NCBI RefSeq assembly: GCF_011074885.1
Contig: NC_054689.1
Location: 1,798,001 to 1,862,000, forward strand
Direction of reading: 5' to 3'
From: Brettanomyces bruxellensis
Lineage: Eukaryota; Ascomycota; Pichiomycetes; Pichiales; Pichiaceae
DNA length: 64,000 nucleotides
Positions 49,005-59,407 of this stretch are shown here, piece after piece (position 1 is the first letter of the stretch; each line of letters opens with the position of its first letter). The notes beneath the pieces are model-generated. The model did no database searches, had not been told where the DNA came from, and saw nothing but the letters and a program-made list of their open reading frames with translations. Made by a program: the position numbers and the translations under genes.

Positions 49005-51189
49005 CCTAATCCAGTACGGTATTTGATAAATATTTCCCAAAATAGAAGTATTGGCGATAACTCCTTTGGCGTGGCATTCATCATGCCTCCAGAATTAAAC
49101 TTAAATCAAGTGCTTGGCGACATGTCCTTCTTACTTTTAAATATGTTACTATATCCAATATCGTAGGAAGTAGAAACATATTTTAATATATATCAGAATT
49201 GAAAATTGCTATATTTCTAACTGCAATTTAGAGATGAGATTCTCGGGTTCTTTTACAAGGAAGTAATTTAGAAGAATAAATATCATTTACAAAGCCCGCA
49301 CATGTTTTCTTCTTTCAGTTATATATGATATGAATGTGCTGCAAATGAGCATAATAGCGTTTCAAACTTCATGGCATAGAAACGACGGAAAAAAAGAGAA
49401 CTCAACTGAACTTAGTTTTTCGATCTACTTTAATAAAGTCTTATTGCGAATATAATGGGTGTATACTTTTGTTTTGGTGAATATCTTTAATATTTTGAAC
49501 ATAAAATTTTATTGATTCAAATGAATGTATGATTTCTACCATGAGTGCCCTTAATTGTTATTTATGCTTTATTTTTCGAAGCGAAAGAACAAAACCTAAG
49601 ATGTGGGTGCTCGCCCAACCAAAGTATCAGTAGTAATATTGATTTTCCAATTAAACCAATAAGTATATAACAAATTTAAGAACTCGGATTTTGGAAAAAG
49701 TTTTCTTTCTGCATTGTTTTGAAAGATAGTCTTATGATAGCCGACGATATATTCGGAACACATCGTTAATCGAGCTTCTAATTTCTGCTAAGTTCATCTG
49801 CTTTCAGGCAATGCAGCCAAAGGAAATTTCTCATTTATGTACGAACCGAACAGCAACGGAGATTCCGCTATAAGCCGTACGACAAAGAAAATTTTGAAGG
49901 CCGACATGAAAAGTTGTAATTACAATTCCTTTAACGTGAGTAAAAGGTATAGAAAGCAATGATCCTAAGTTAATGATTCCTTTCTCTCAAATCTTTAATT
50001 TAAAAAGGTCAGCGTGAAATATTTATTGGCCACAAATTAATTTTGAATTAAAAGTTACTAGCCATAATATGATCAGATTCCCAGTATAGTATTGAAAAAT
50101 GAAACCTTTAAGCTACTTCTATTTTCTATATTCGAACTCCGAGATCAATTTAAAACACAACTGTACTTGTACTTTTTGGTAAGGGTGTATATTTTTTGAA
50201 AATGTTGCTTGTGATGAAATAATATCCCTTCAAAACCTTCACTATGGATGTGAAATATTGATTGTTATTCAAACTCGTCAAATTTTTGGAGGAAAGTAAG
50301 TGTTCAAGGATCATGTGTCAATGTACTTCTGGCTCTTTTGTTTTGTATTCTTTGCTTTTCCAAATTATATTTATTCTTTTTTTGTATTAATGATACCAAA
50401 CTAATTCATGTCAATTTTTAAAAGGATTGAAGACACTATAAATAGATTATAGATTTTATTGTGTGGTTTAACCGACGCTCCAGAAAGAAGAAAATAAAAG
50501 GATAGATCACAGTACATTTTATATTAATTATCACAATACAACTTGATATGCAAAAAGTTTACAAGATTTCTTCATGCCATTCTGTAATTGATTGTCATAC
50601 ATAAATTAGTGATTTAAGGATGAAATCAAATACAGTTTTAAGTGCGCACATCTTTGGAAAATGCTAATCTCTGGAAATATTTAAAGGGAAAGATACGCGG
50701 GGTTTGACTTTTCCTATTCAGGCAACCACGTGCTGAAACATGCAGCAGCATATATAGAGACATGTTCGCTGTTCCGACAAACATATATATTCACATATAG
50801 CAGTCTATACAAAGTTAATTATGTGCACAGCTAAACTAACATAGAAATCATAAAATATGTTACTTTTTTCTGCACAACTGGTGTGGTGGTAAATGTCTTC
50901 TTAAAGCCAATTGAGAGGCCTAAAATTATTCTAGGATCAAAATACTTGTGATTTTGTATGATGATCATATTGATGGCTAACGCCGGGTAGTATCTTTATT
51001 AAATACAATTTTTTGACGTGCTTTTCTTTATTGTAATTCAATTTGTAACACTGCTGTCAAAGTCACAACCAATGTTCGCTCTTCTCTTGTTTCGATTTAT
51101 TATGTGTTGAAATCTGAAGCGGTATAATCTCTTAAGTTTTCTTGTCAGGTATCAGGAAACCCAACTGCTTACAAAAATATCTAGAGTTA
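49005..51189. other. Long gene-poor region
   Basis: About 2.2 kb with no open frame that I can support. A second CACGTG lies at 50727-50732, followed within 30 bases by TATATAGAG and further TATATAT motifs (50786-50800), that is, a promoter-like layout without a following gene (the next ATG at about 50821 closes after seven codons). This may be the remains of a lost gene. Confidence 0.4.
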
Positions 51190-51503
51190 CATAATTAGCG
51201 CGTAGAAAGAGGCAAAATATAAATAAAAGTAATAGAAGAGTGAGGACAAATGAAGGGTGCTACAAGACCCCTTCTATATTCTTACTTAAGGTAAAGTCAG
51301 AAGTCACATTCAGAGTGAAAAAAAAGTAATGAATGCTATTCGCATGGTTTTACCAGGTGAAATACAGTAAAAGTAGGAAAAGTAAAGTAATCTTAAAATA
51401 TAATTGGTTCAAGAATATTAATAAAGGGAAATTTTCACGATGTTGTACAATTAACAATAATTGCCTTTGCGATATTCTACTGTTGGTAAAATACTCCGAC
51501 ATA
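51190..51503 (+). repeat. R2 repeat, copy 2
   Basis: Diverged copy of 39530-39895 in the same orientation: ATAAAAGTAAT, AAATGAAGGGTG, GACCCCTT, TATATTCTTACTTAAG, AAAGTCAGAAG, GGTGAAATACAG and GATATTCTACTGTTGGTAAAA occur in the same order. It lies about 750 bases upstream of permease B. Confidence 0.6.
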
Positions 51504-52254
51504 ACTAACCTTGGGCATTAAATATTATAGTGGGTGAAAGTGTTAGTACGAACGCTCTTCCGACTCCTTTCCAACGGTGTCTACAAAAATCTTATTTATT
51601 GATATTTTTAAAAATAATGCTCGATTATGGCTTAGTAAAAGCCACACCGTATTGGGCCATGCAAAATACTAAGTGCATGATTAAGCCACAAAGTACTCTC
51701 GTGGCTCGCAAATTTTTTTTTTTTTTTCACATACTTAGAACACAGTCTTAAGGTATGTGAAACAGAATATGTTAGCTTGGGGCTTCCAAAATATTTTGCT
51801 GTACAAAATCAACAGTTATGTAAAGTAATACTGAAATGTGATGGGTATTCTTTCTTAGCTTGTTCTATCTGCCAGTGATACTAAAAAGCTCCCTAATTAC
51901 CTGCATTTATTTAGCGAAAATAAGAAATGTTCGAGCGGAATAGATTGGAGAGCATCGGAGGAACTAATCAATAGGGGTGAAAAAAAAGTCGGAGATAAGT
52001 TGCCTATTTAGACATGTGGATTTTTTTTGAATAGTAAAACATCATCCTGACAACTATTTGAGTGTTAGTAATTACTTCAATAGCAATATCCTTCTTATGA
52101 ATTATAGATACAGTATCCACCTTTTTTTTTAATTGAACTGTTGTTTGACTTAAAAGTAGAGCATTCCCCGATAAAAGTTTTGATTTTTTGAAAGTAAGGC
52201 TAAGATACTAAAATAATTGTAGGTCATCAACTGTTAAAGTCTACAAAGGAAAAA
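51504..52254. other. Promoter region of permease B
   Basis: AT-rich with a poly-T run (about 51714-51728). A 73-codon frame (51530-51751) ends in poly-Phe from the T run and is not a gene. Confidence 0.4.
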
Positions 52255-53844
52255 ATGAAATTTGCAACACATAGGGATAATGAGAGTGGTGAATTAAGTG
52301 TAGAGAGTGATAAGCTTTCTCAGTATGTTGTTCGGTCTGGTTCACTAGACAGACACTTAAGTGACGATAAAGGAAAGCCGAAAGCGAAATGGTATCATTG
52401 GTTTGAACCCGGTACAAGCAAAGAGGAAAAAAGATTTATAACTAAAGTTGACTTTTTTCTCATGACTTATATGATTATATCATGGTTTCTTAAATATTTG
52501 GACCAGACAAATGTCTCAAACGCATATGTGTCTGGCATGAAGGAAGATTTACAGTTGAATAAAAATCAACTTTCGTGGTTTAACACTTATTATAACATTG
52601 GCGTGATAATCGGCTCTATCCCGGCCACAGTTTTGGCTGGATATTTTAGACCAAGGTATTTCTTGCCTATAATGGACACATGCTGGTCCTTGTGTGTTCT
52701 TTTTGTTTATAAAGCACAGAATGCATCTACAATATATGCTCTGAGATTTCTAATTGGTTTGTTTGAATCCGTGGCCTTCCCATCTAACCATTTCATTATT
52801 GGCTGCTGGTATAAAAAAAGGGAAATTATGAGAAGATCTAATTTCTTTGTTTTAGCCGGTATTGTGGGACAAGCCACTTCATCTTATATTCAATCTGGGT
52901 TAATTACTTCGATGTCTGGAAAAGGAGGAATTGCCGCATGGAGATGGTTATTTATAATTGATGCCATCATTGGTATTCCTGTCGTGCTTTTTGGATTTTT
53001 TTTCCTCCCTGACTTTCCTTACAACACAAAAGCATTTTGGTTAACAAAGAAAGAAAAAGAGTTAGCTAAACGAAGATTGATCGAGGATGGAAGGGTCAGC
53101 CACCGGTTAAACTTTAATATTCATCATATTATTCCGGTTCTAAAGTCATGGCAATTCTGGTCTTTTCCGATTGGCTATTCGTTCTGGACTCTCACTGCCG
53201 GTAGTTATATGCTTCAATTTTTTGAACTTTATTTGAAGTATTTGAAAATATATCCTACAGAGTACATCAATAACTTTCCGACGATTATTTCTGCCGTTAA
53301 TTTTGTTACCATGCTTTCCACGGGCATAATTTGTGATTTACTTGGTCATAGAAATATTGTTTGCTTTTGTGTCGGACTTGTTGTTATGATTGGCCTCATT
53401 ATTACTGCCAAGGCACCTTTGGATAGCATTGCTCTTAGAAAAACTGGTTATATCCTTACGGGTGTTTATGGTTGTTATACTCCTATACTTTCTGGATGGT
53501 GTAATATTGTCTGCTCAAAAAATCCTATTTTGAGGGCCATTACAATACCTACTATGACTGTTGTCGGTATGATTGTCAGCACACCATTTCAACAGAAGCT
53601 TTTCCCTTCCAGTGAAGCTCCTGCTTATAAGTCAACGCATGGTTTCTATTATGCTATTGCTTTTACCGTTTGTTTAGTTCTATGGACTGGTGTTGTTATC
53701 CCCCTTCTTGAAAGACTAAATAGAAAGAAAGACCAGATCCAATGGGATTGCAGAGATCACCCTATAGAAAAACAGGATAGTATCCAGGATGATGCTATAA
53801 ATGATGTTGCTAGTGAGCATGTTAAAGATAACTCACCAAAATAA
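52255..53844 (+). CDS. Dal5-type anion:cation symporter (ACS family permease), copy B
   Basis: Twelve-span MFS permease, 529 residues, same family as the minus-strand permease at 39975-41522 but clearly diverged. TM1 region: KVDFFLMTYMIISWFLKYLDQTNVSNAYVSGMKEDLQLNKNQLSWFNTYYNIGVIIGSIPATVLAGYFRPRYFLPIMDTCWS. TM4: IYALRFLIGLFESVAFPSNHFIIGCWYKK. TM6 loop: AAWRWLFIIDAIIGIPVVLFGFFFLPDFPYNTKAFWLT. The second half resembles vitamin/anion members (Liz1/Vht1/Fen2 type) more than Dal5 itself, so pantothenate, biotin precursor, peptide or amino-acid derivative uptake are all possible. The ATG at 52255 is the first in frame. Bounded by repeats R2 (5' side) and R1 (3' side). Confidence 0.87.
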   Translation: MKFATHRDNESGELSVESDKLSQYVVRSGSLDRHLSDDKGKPKAKWYHWFEPGTSKEEKRFITKVDFFLMTYMIISWFLKYLDQTNVSNAYVSGMKEDLQLNKNQLSWFNTYYNIGVIIGSIPATVLAGYFRPRYFLPIMDTCWSLCVLFVYKAQNASTIYALRFLIGLFESVAFPSNHFIIGCWYKKREIMRRSNFFVLAGIVGQATSSYIQSGLITSMSGKGGIAAWRWLFIIDAIIGIPVVLFGFFFLPDFPYNTKAFWLTKKEKELAKRRLIEDGRVSHRLNFNIHHIIPVLKSWQFWSFPIGYSFWTLTAGSYMLQFFELYLKYLKIYPTEYINNFPTIISAVNFVTMLSTGIICDLLGHRNIVCFCVGLVVMIGLIITAKAPLDSIALRKTGYILTGVYGCYTPILSGWCNIVCSKNPILRAITIPTMTVVGMIVSTPFQQKLFPSSEAPAYKSTHGFYYAIAFTVCLVLWTGVVIPLLERLNRKKDQIQWDCRDHPIEKQDSIQDDAINDVASEHVKDNSPK

Positions 53845-53900
53845 TTTGAAGGTCAAGGTTATTCAATATTATTTTAAAATAGTTATGTAATAGTTTTGTT

Positions 53901-54145
53901 TAATTGGTTTAAGTGTGACGCCGATTACTTTATGAAGTTTTTGTTATAACTAGTATTGAGTGTTTTTAAGGCTAAAGAAAGGAAAAGTATAAAAGTAAAA
54001 AGAACTAAGTAAGAAGGTAAAAGAACAGGATAAAAAGGGGAATGCACATGTTTAAATACCTTTGATCCTTATGAGCGAGGTTTTCTTGGGCATAAACAAG
54101 GCAGGGCAGCTTTATGTAGACGCGACTCTCGACGCATCTATTACA
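53901..54145 (+). repeat. R1 repeat, copy 2
   Basis: Starts TAATTGGTTTAAGTGTGACG 57 bases past the permease B stop and ends GCATCTATTACA. Best-preserved partner of the copy at 42059-42312, with conserved GTTATAACTA, AAAGGAAAAGTATA, GAACTAAGTAAGAAGG, TTGATCCTTATGAGCGAGG and ACAAGGCAGGGCAG. LTR-like size; no internal retroelement region attached. Confidence 0.75.
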
Positions 54146-54196
54146 AGTTAAATAAAATTCACTTTATAGCTTGTTTAAAAATCTTGTAATATTTCC

Positions 54197-54437
54197 TAAA
54201 TTGGCTTTGAGTGTAATGCCAAACATATTATAATAATCTCTCTAACTATTATGTATCGATCTTCTTCAAGAAAAGGTGAAGTGTAATGAAAAGAGAAAAT
54301 AGTAAAAATGGATGGAACGAAGTATCAAGAGATAGTCAAAATGTCCAGGCCTACTTTAATCATTGTGAGAGTTTTTTTTAGGCCTAAAGCAAGGTAGAAA
54401 AGTGTTATATATGTGCCACTATTAACGAATTGATTAC
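54197..54437 (+). repeat. R1 repeat, degenerate copy 3 in tandem
   Basis: Begins about 50 bases after copy 2. Matching words in the same order: AAATTGGCTTTGAGTGTAATGCC, CTAACTATTA, AAAGGTGAAGTGTAAT, TACTTTAATCATTGTGAGAG, TTTTTTTAGGCCTAAAGCAAGG and GAATTGATTAC. Identity is lower than for the other copies, which suggests an older insertion in the same orientation. Confidence 0.55.
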
Positions 54438-54968
54438 GGATCTTTCATTCGATTATGATGTGTAGTACAATCGAAACATTTATGTAACCAGATCATAGGT
54501 TTTGTAAGGTATCGTATTTTTTTTCATCTATTCGATATATCATATATGTATAACTGCATATTTAAATAAAGGAAAGACCAAAATAAATGGAATGGGCAGG
54601 TTCGAATTTATATTTTGAGGCAACTTGGGATACAAATCTCTTGCGGCATAATTACGAATTGTCTCCAGCAAATTATAGATCTTCATCTTGATAGAAATGA
54701 AATCAAAAAAAAGCTTATACTTAAATGTCGTTGTTGTGATTTGAACTCAACAAATGAAGAAATTCTTGCCATAATAAATATGCTTGGTAACTGAAGGTGT
54801 AAGAGGTTAAGAATCTAAGATATGTATTATTTGGTAACTTAATACATATTTGGAAAACACACACAGGCATCAATGTTAAAAAAAGGATAATAAAATTCTT
54901 ATTGAGTTACAAGCAAAAAGAGAAACAAAAATCATAACCAAAGCAATTGGCTAAAAAATACATAGCAA
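54438..54968. other. 3' flank of the oxoprolinase gene
   Basis: AT-rich. No gene recognised; GGTTCGAATTT near 54600 resembles a tRNA B-box, but no A-box or cloverleaf surrounds it. Confidence 0.4.
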
Positions 54969-57900
54969 TCACTCTGCTTTTCCATATCCACCACCACCCG
55001 GAGTATTGATCTGAACACGGTCACCGGTATTAACATAAATTATTTCCTTGGCATTCATATGAATTTTTAGGTAAGTGCCGTCAGGCATCTTCCTGAACCA
55101 ATAGTTCGAACCACAATCACCAGATTCACCACCCATTATTCCATAAGGATGGTATATTCGACGTTCCGAAATAATGGAAACTCTAAGAGGAACAAGTGCT
55201 TGAATTTCTCGAGTAGCACCATCCCCACCGTACCATTTACCGCGTCCACCAGAGCCACGTCTGATTGACCATTTTGTGACAAGAACAGGGGTTCTGGTCT
55301 CAACAATTTCGATATCTGTAGTCTTGGTATTTGTACAATGAACGTTACAGGCAGATGCCCCTTTATAACCTTCCATTGCACCCACACCCCCACCTAATGC
55401 TTCACCTGTTGCAAATCCAGGAAGAACTTTGCCTGTATATGGATGCTTTCCGCCTCGACCCCATCCGAACGAATTTGCATCTCCCTGAGAAGCGGCAGCA
55501 ACACCGAAACATTTAAGGATAGTATCTGTGATACGCTGACCAGAAATAGTAGAGCCACATATTGCTACATCCCCAATCGGATTAAGGATAGTGCCCTTTG
55601 GAATCACTATATGGCATGGCACTAAGCAGCCTTGGTTGAGAGGAATATCTAAATCAATTAGACACCTTACAACATACATCACGCAAGAAGCTGTAATCGA
55701 AGCTGGGGCATTCATGGGACCATATTCCTCTGGACCAGTACCTGTAAAATCGAATGTCGCTTCCCCAGCTTCCCCATCAAAAGTAATGCTTAACTTGACA
55801 GGAATGCCATCATCAAAGTAATCCACGGCATGCAAGGCTTTCCCTCCATGAACACGATGCATATCACGAAAAAACTCACGGACAGCCTGCTCAGCATTAT
55901 TTCTAATGGCAGCCATGTAAAATTGAACAAATCCTTTGCCAAATTCCTCGAAGAGCGCTTGTACAAGTCGAATACCTTTTTGGTTGGCACTCACCTGCGC
56001 ACGCAAATCATTGATATTATCATTGATTTTTCTTGTTGCAGAGCATCCGGGATATTCACCAGCTTTCATAAACATTTTAACGATCCCTTCTTCATCGAAG
56101 TCCCCTTCCTTAACAAGTTTGAAGCTCTTAATAGAAACGCCCTCTTGCCACAAGCGTCTTGAATTAGGAGACATCGCAGTGATTCCCGCACCACCAATAT
56201 CTGCATGATGTCCCCTTGATGCAACATAAAAAACTATCTCCCCCTCATGGAAAACTGGAGTAATCACAGTAATATCTGGCAAGTGTGTTCCGCCGGCTTC
56301 AGGATGATTTGTCACAAGAACATCACCCGGCTTCAACTTACCCTTCCATAGGTTGTGTTGGTAGATTATAGCATTAGAGAGAGATCCAAGATGGATTGGA
56401 ATATGAGGAGCATTGGCTACTAATGAACCATCTGGTCCAAATATAGCACAAGAAAAATCAAGACGTTCTTTGATTGATGTTGACACTGCAGTCCTTTGTA
56501 ACGTTCGACCCATTGTCTCGGCAATACCCATAAACCTATGACCAAATACAGTCAAGAGAATCGGATCTGCTTTAGACAAAGGAGTGTCGAGATTAATGAT
56601 ATCTCCACGTCCCACATAAAGTGATTTTTCTTCGTCATGTTCCAAATCCAAAATAACATGATCCAGTAAAATAGTTGCCGTTGACTGGGGTTCCACCAAT
56701 ATTGTTTGGGTAGCATCGACAATTAGTGCAGGGCCTCGAATCCTATCACCAGTCTTCAACTCTGGTAATTTGAAAATAGGCGTTTGTAGTTCCTCAATAG
56801 AATTTTTCGTCGGTGATGTTCTAGTCTTAGGTAATGTGTGAACGTCAAAAAACACACCCTGTCTGCTATTATGAGTTCCGGAAACAAACTTGCTACCTAC
56901 ATTTTTTTTTAGCTCCTGCTGAATATCAACTTTATGACCATTTTTCTCTGAAGAAGTACCCCTAACAGATACGGTCTGAGTTAATATAATTGTCTTTGAA
57001 GGTAAAATAAACCCGAACTCACGCTTGTGGATTTTAAGAAATGTCCCCTTCAAATCATTTGTGTTGTAAGGAACCTCTAATATAGTATTTGAACCTTTGT
57101 ACTTCATTCCAATATGCACACTAAACGATAGAGGTGATCTTAAATTTTCCTTAATTTCCTTCGCAATTTTACCTTTCAACTCATTGATGATGTTTTTCGT
57201 TTGTTCCTTTATGTCAGCTGTACAATTGTATTCAGAAACAAATGGGGACTTCTCCTGTTTTGAAATCCTTGCAAGTGCAATTCCATATGAGGAAAGAATA
57301 GAAGAGTATTTGTGAATAAGTACTCTAGATATACCTAAATTTCTGGCAACAGAAGTACAGTTCTGAGAGCCAGCACCCCCAAATGAAACTAACACGTGAT
57401 CTTTCGCAGAGTATCCACGCGATTCAGTTATTTCCCTAATAGAATTAGCCATCTTCACATTTGCAACTCTCAAGAATCCTAGAGCCACTTCATGAGGATC
57501 TATCTTTTTACCTGTATCATATGATATTTGATGAGCTAGCTCAATAAATTTAGCTTCAACTATATCTTTATCAAGCGGCTCTTTGCCAGATCGACCAAAT
57601 ATATGAGGGAACTCGGAGACCACCAAGCGTCCAAGAAAAAGGTTGGCATCCGTAACAGTTAAAGGTCCCCCTTTTCTATAGCATGCTGCTCCAGGATCAG
57701 ATCCTGCAGATTGTGGTCCTACCCGAAACAAACCCTTCTCCCAGTGAAGAATAGAACCACCACCTGCAGCAACTGTATGGATTCGTAATTGTGGTGCGGA
57801 GATCTCGAGTCCCGCAATAATACCAGAATACGATATGTCAAAGTCGGATCCGTCACATCTTGACACGTCAGTAGATGTTCCACCCATATCAAAACCAACT

Positions 57901-58835
57901 AATGGCACATTTTCAAAGCACGTCTCCCTAACTCCAACAACACCCCCAGCAGGACCCGAAAGAATTGCATTTATACCACGAAAATGTCTTGCGTCAACCA
58001 ATCCTCCATTTGATTGCATGAATTGGACTTTCGGAACGACGGAAAATGAAGAAAGAAACTTGGAAACATAATTCTGAATACGTGGAGTAAGATAGGCATC
58101 TATGCACGTTGCATTTCCACGGTGTAAATAGCTTATTGTTCTGGAAACATCTGAAGAAATTGAAACATACCGGAATCCTATTTCATGAGCAATCTCTGCA
58201 ACTTTCTTTTCATGGACATCGTATAAATATGCATGTGCAAAGCATATAGCTAAAGAACGATACCCGATATCATACACTTTCTGTAAGCTCTTCCTAACAG
58301 CTGACACATCCAATTGTTTGATAACACGAATATATGTTCCGGATGGGGTCCGGATGACATTTTTGTCCTGTAAATCAATGATCTGCTCATTTGGATCGTC
58401 AGATGACGTTTCCACTGTGATCCTTTCATCGACACCAATTACCTTATCGAATAAGGTCTCGGGTGTTTTCACTTTTAAGTTAAACAATTCTGGACGAGCC
58501 TGTGTGCCTATCTCAAGTACATCTTCAAAGCCTTTTGTCGTAAAATAAACAAATTTCTCCCCTTTGCGCTCCAAAAGAGCATTTGTCGCGACCGTTGTAC
58601 CCATACGCACCCATTCAATTAAACTACCGTCGAGCTTTTCATTTTTCGCAATCTTCCTTCCGGTGAATTTCTCCAAAACAACTCGGATTCCCTCAGCAGG
58701 TGCATCAGCATAGTTCTGAGAATCCTCAGAAAGAATCTTAAACACAGTTTCACCTTGACCCGGGATATTGGCCCATATGTCACAAAATGTTCCACCCCTG
58801 TCAATAGCAATTTGAACTTTAGATTTGGTACTCAT
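54969..58835 (-). CDS. OXP1: ATP-dependent 5-oxoprolinase (Oxp1)
   Basis: Hydrolyses 5-oxoproline (pyroglutamate) to glutamate with ATP, the salvage step of glutathione breakdown; cytosolic. 1288 residues, matching yeast Oxp1 (1286). N-terminal HydA-type half: hydantoinase N-domain with IAIDRGGTFCDIWANIPG (1-220) and hydantoinase A (225-545) with VGFDMGGTSTDVSRCDG and HTVAAGGGSILHWEKGLFRVGPQSAGSDPGAACYRKGGPLTVTDANLFLGRL, the acetate-kinase-like ATP site. C-terminal HydB half (about 750-1275): SIKERLDFSCAIFGPDGSLVANAPHIPIHLGSL, GDVLVTNHPEAGGTHLPDITVITPVF, MNAPASITASCVMYVVRC and the glycine-rich end VNTGDRVQINTPGGGGYG. Start ATG at 58835 confirmed by MSTKSKVQIAIDRGGT. Transcribed divergently from an S33 hydrolase gene over a 572-base shared promoter. 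Confidence 0.96.
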   Translation of the reverse strand: MSTKSKVQIAIDRGGTFCDIWANIPGQGETVFKILSEDSQNYADAPAEGIRVVLEKFTGRKIAKNEKLDGSLIEWVRMGTTVATNALLERKGEKFVYFTTKGFEDVLEIGTQARPELFNLKVKTPETLFDKVIGVDERITVETSSDDPNEQIIDLQDKNVIRTPSGTYIRVIKQLDVSAVRKSLQKVYDIGYRSLAICFAHAYLYDVHEKKVAEIAHEIGFRYVSISSDVSRTISYLHRGNATCIDAYLTPRIQNYVSKFLSSFSVVPKVQFMQSNGGLVDARHFRGINAILSGPAGGVVGVRETCFENVPLVGFDMGGTSTDVSRCDGSDFDISYSGIIAGLEISAPQLRIHTVAAGGGSILHWEKGLFRVGPQSAGSDPGAACYRKGGPLTVTDANLFLGRLVVSEFPHIFGRSGKEPLDKDIVEAKFIELAHQISYDTGKKIDPHEVALGFLRVANVKMANSIREITESRGYSAKDHVLVSFGGAGSQNCTSVARNLGISRVLIHKYSSILSSYGIALARISKQEKSPFVSEYNCTADIKEQTKNIINELKGKIAKEIKENLRSPLSFSVHIGMKYKGSNTILEVPYNTNDLKGTFLKIHKREFGFILPSKTIILTQTVSVRGTSSEKNGHKVDIQQELKKNVGSKFVSGTHNSRQGVFFDVHTLPKTRTSPTKNSIEELQTPIFKLPELKTGDRIRGPALIVDATQTILVEPQSTATILLDHVILDLEHDEEKSLYVGRGDIINLDTPLSKADPILLTVFGHRFMGIAETMGRTLQRTAVSTSIKERLDFSCAIFGPDGSLVANAPHIPIHLGSLSNAIIYQHNLWKGKLKPGDVLVTNHPEAGGTHLPDITVITPVFHEGEIVFYVASRGHHADIGGAGITAMSPNSRRLWQEGVSIKSFKLVKEGDFDEEGIVKMFMKAGEYPGCSATRKINDNINDLRAQVSANQKGIRLVQALFEEFGKGFVQFYMAAIRNNAEQAVREFFRDMHRVHGGKALHAVDYFDDGIPVKLSITFDGEAGEATFDFTGTGPEEYGPMNAPASITASCVMYVVRCLIDLDIPLNQGCLVPCHIVIPKGTILNPIGDVAICGSTISGQRITDTILKCFGVAAASQGDANSFGWGRGGKHPYTGKVLPGFATGEALGGGVGAMEGYKGASACNVHCTNTKTTDIEIVETRTPVLVTKWSIRRGSGGRGKWYGGDGATREIQALVPLRVSIISERRIYHPYGIMGGESGDCGSNYWFRKMPDGTYLKIHMNAKEIIYVNTGDRVQINTPGGGGYGKAE

Positions 58836-59407
58836 TTAGCAGTATATTCTATAATCATACAAGAACTATAAAATGACTTAGAAACTGAGAAATTAGCGAG
58901 GCCAATCGATACAAACGCAAATTAAGTCCTATTTATTTATTATTAGATGCAAAGGCTTACAGGATATAAACCGTATGTAAAGTTAACGTCAATACTCAAA
59001 CATGTGTTCTCTCGACATTCTTCGATCAATATTCAAAGGCGCTGATTTCAAACACAATTATTGGAGTGATATTCAACACAATGCTACTCTAACGATCCGT
59101 AAACAGTTTAATCCACCAATCGATGAACTCACATTCTCTGCATCTTAAGCATGAAAAAAAATTGCGGATGTTTTATACCGCTTAGGGAATAAAAAAACGC
59201 TCCACAGTTTTCGTCTAATTCTCCCGCAAACCGGTTTCCCATTGTGGCTATCATAATCTTACGTAACGATTCTGTTAATGCCCGCAAGAAGGATATATCA
59301 GCATCAGCAACTGGGACATGATTACCTTCTGATACTTCCAAGGCTCCTCTTCAATTCTCCCATCAAACAGGGATCACTTAAATACGACAAAAGTTATTCG
59401 ACTATTG
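58836..59407. promoter_or_regulatory. Shared divergent promoter, OXP1 and S33 hydrolase
   Basis: Contains CGG-N10-CCG at 59165-59180, the spacing used by Put3-type Zn2Cys6 activators, and the palindrome AAACCGGTTT at 59228-59237. Both are sites that binuclear-cluster regulators could use. Co-regulation of the two divergent genes is inferred. A 70-codon antisense frame (59129-59341) overlaps these motifs and is not a gene. Confidence 0.45.
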
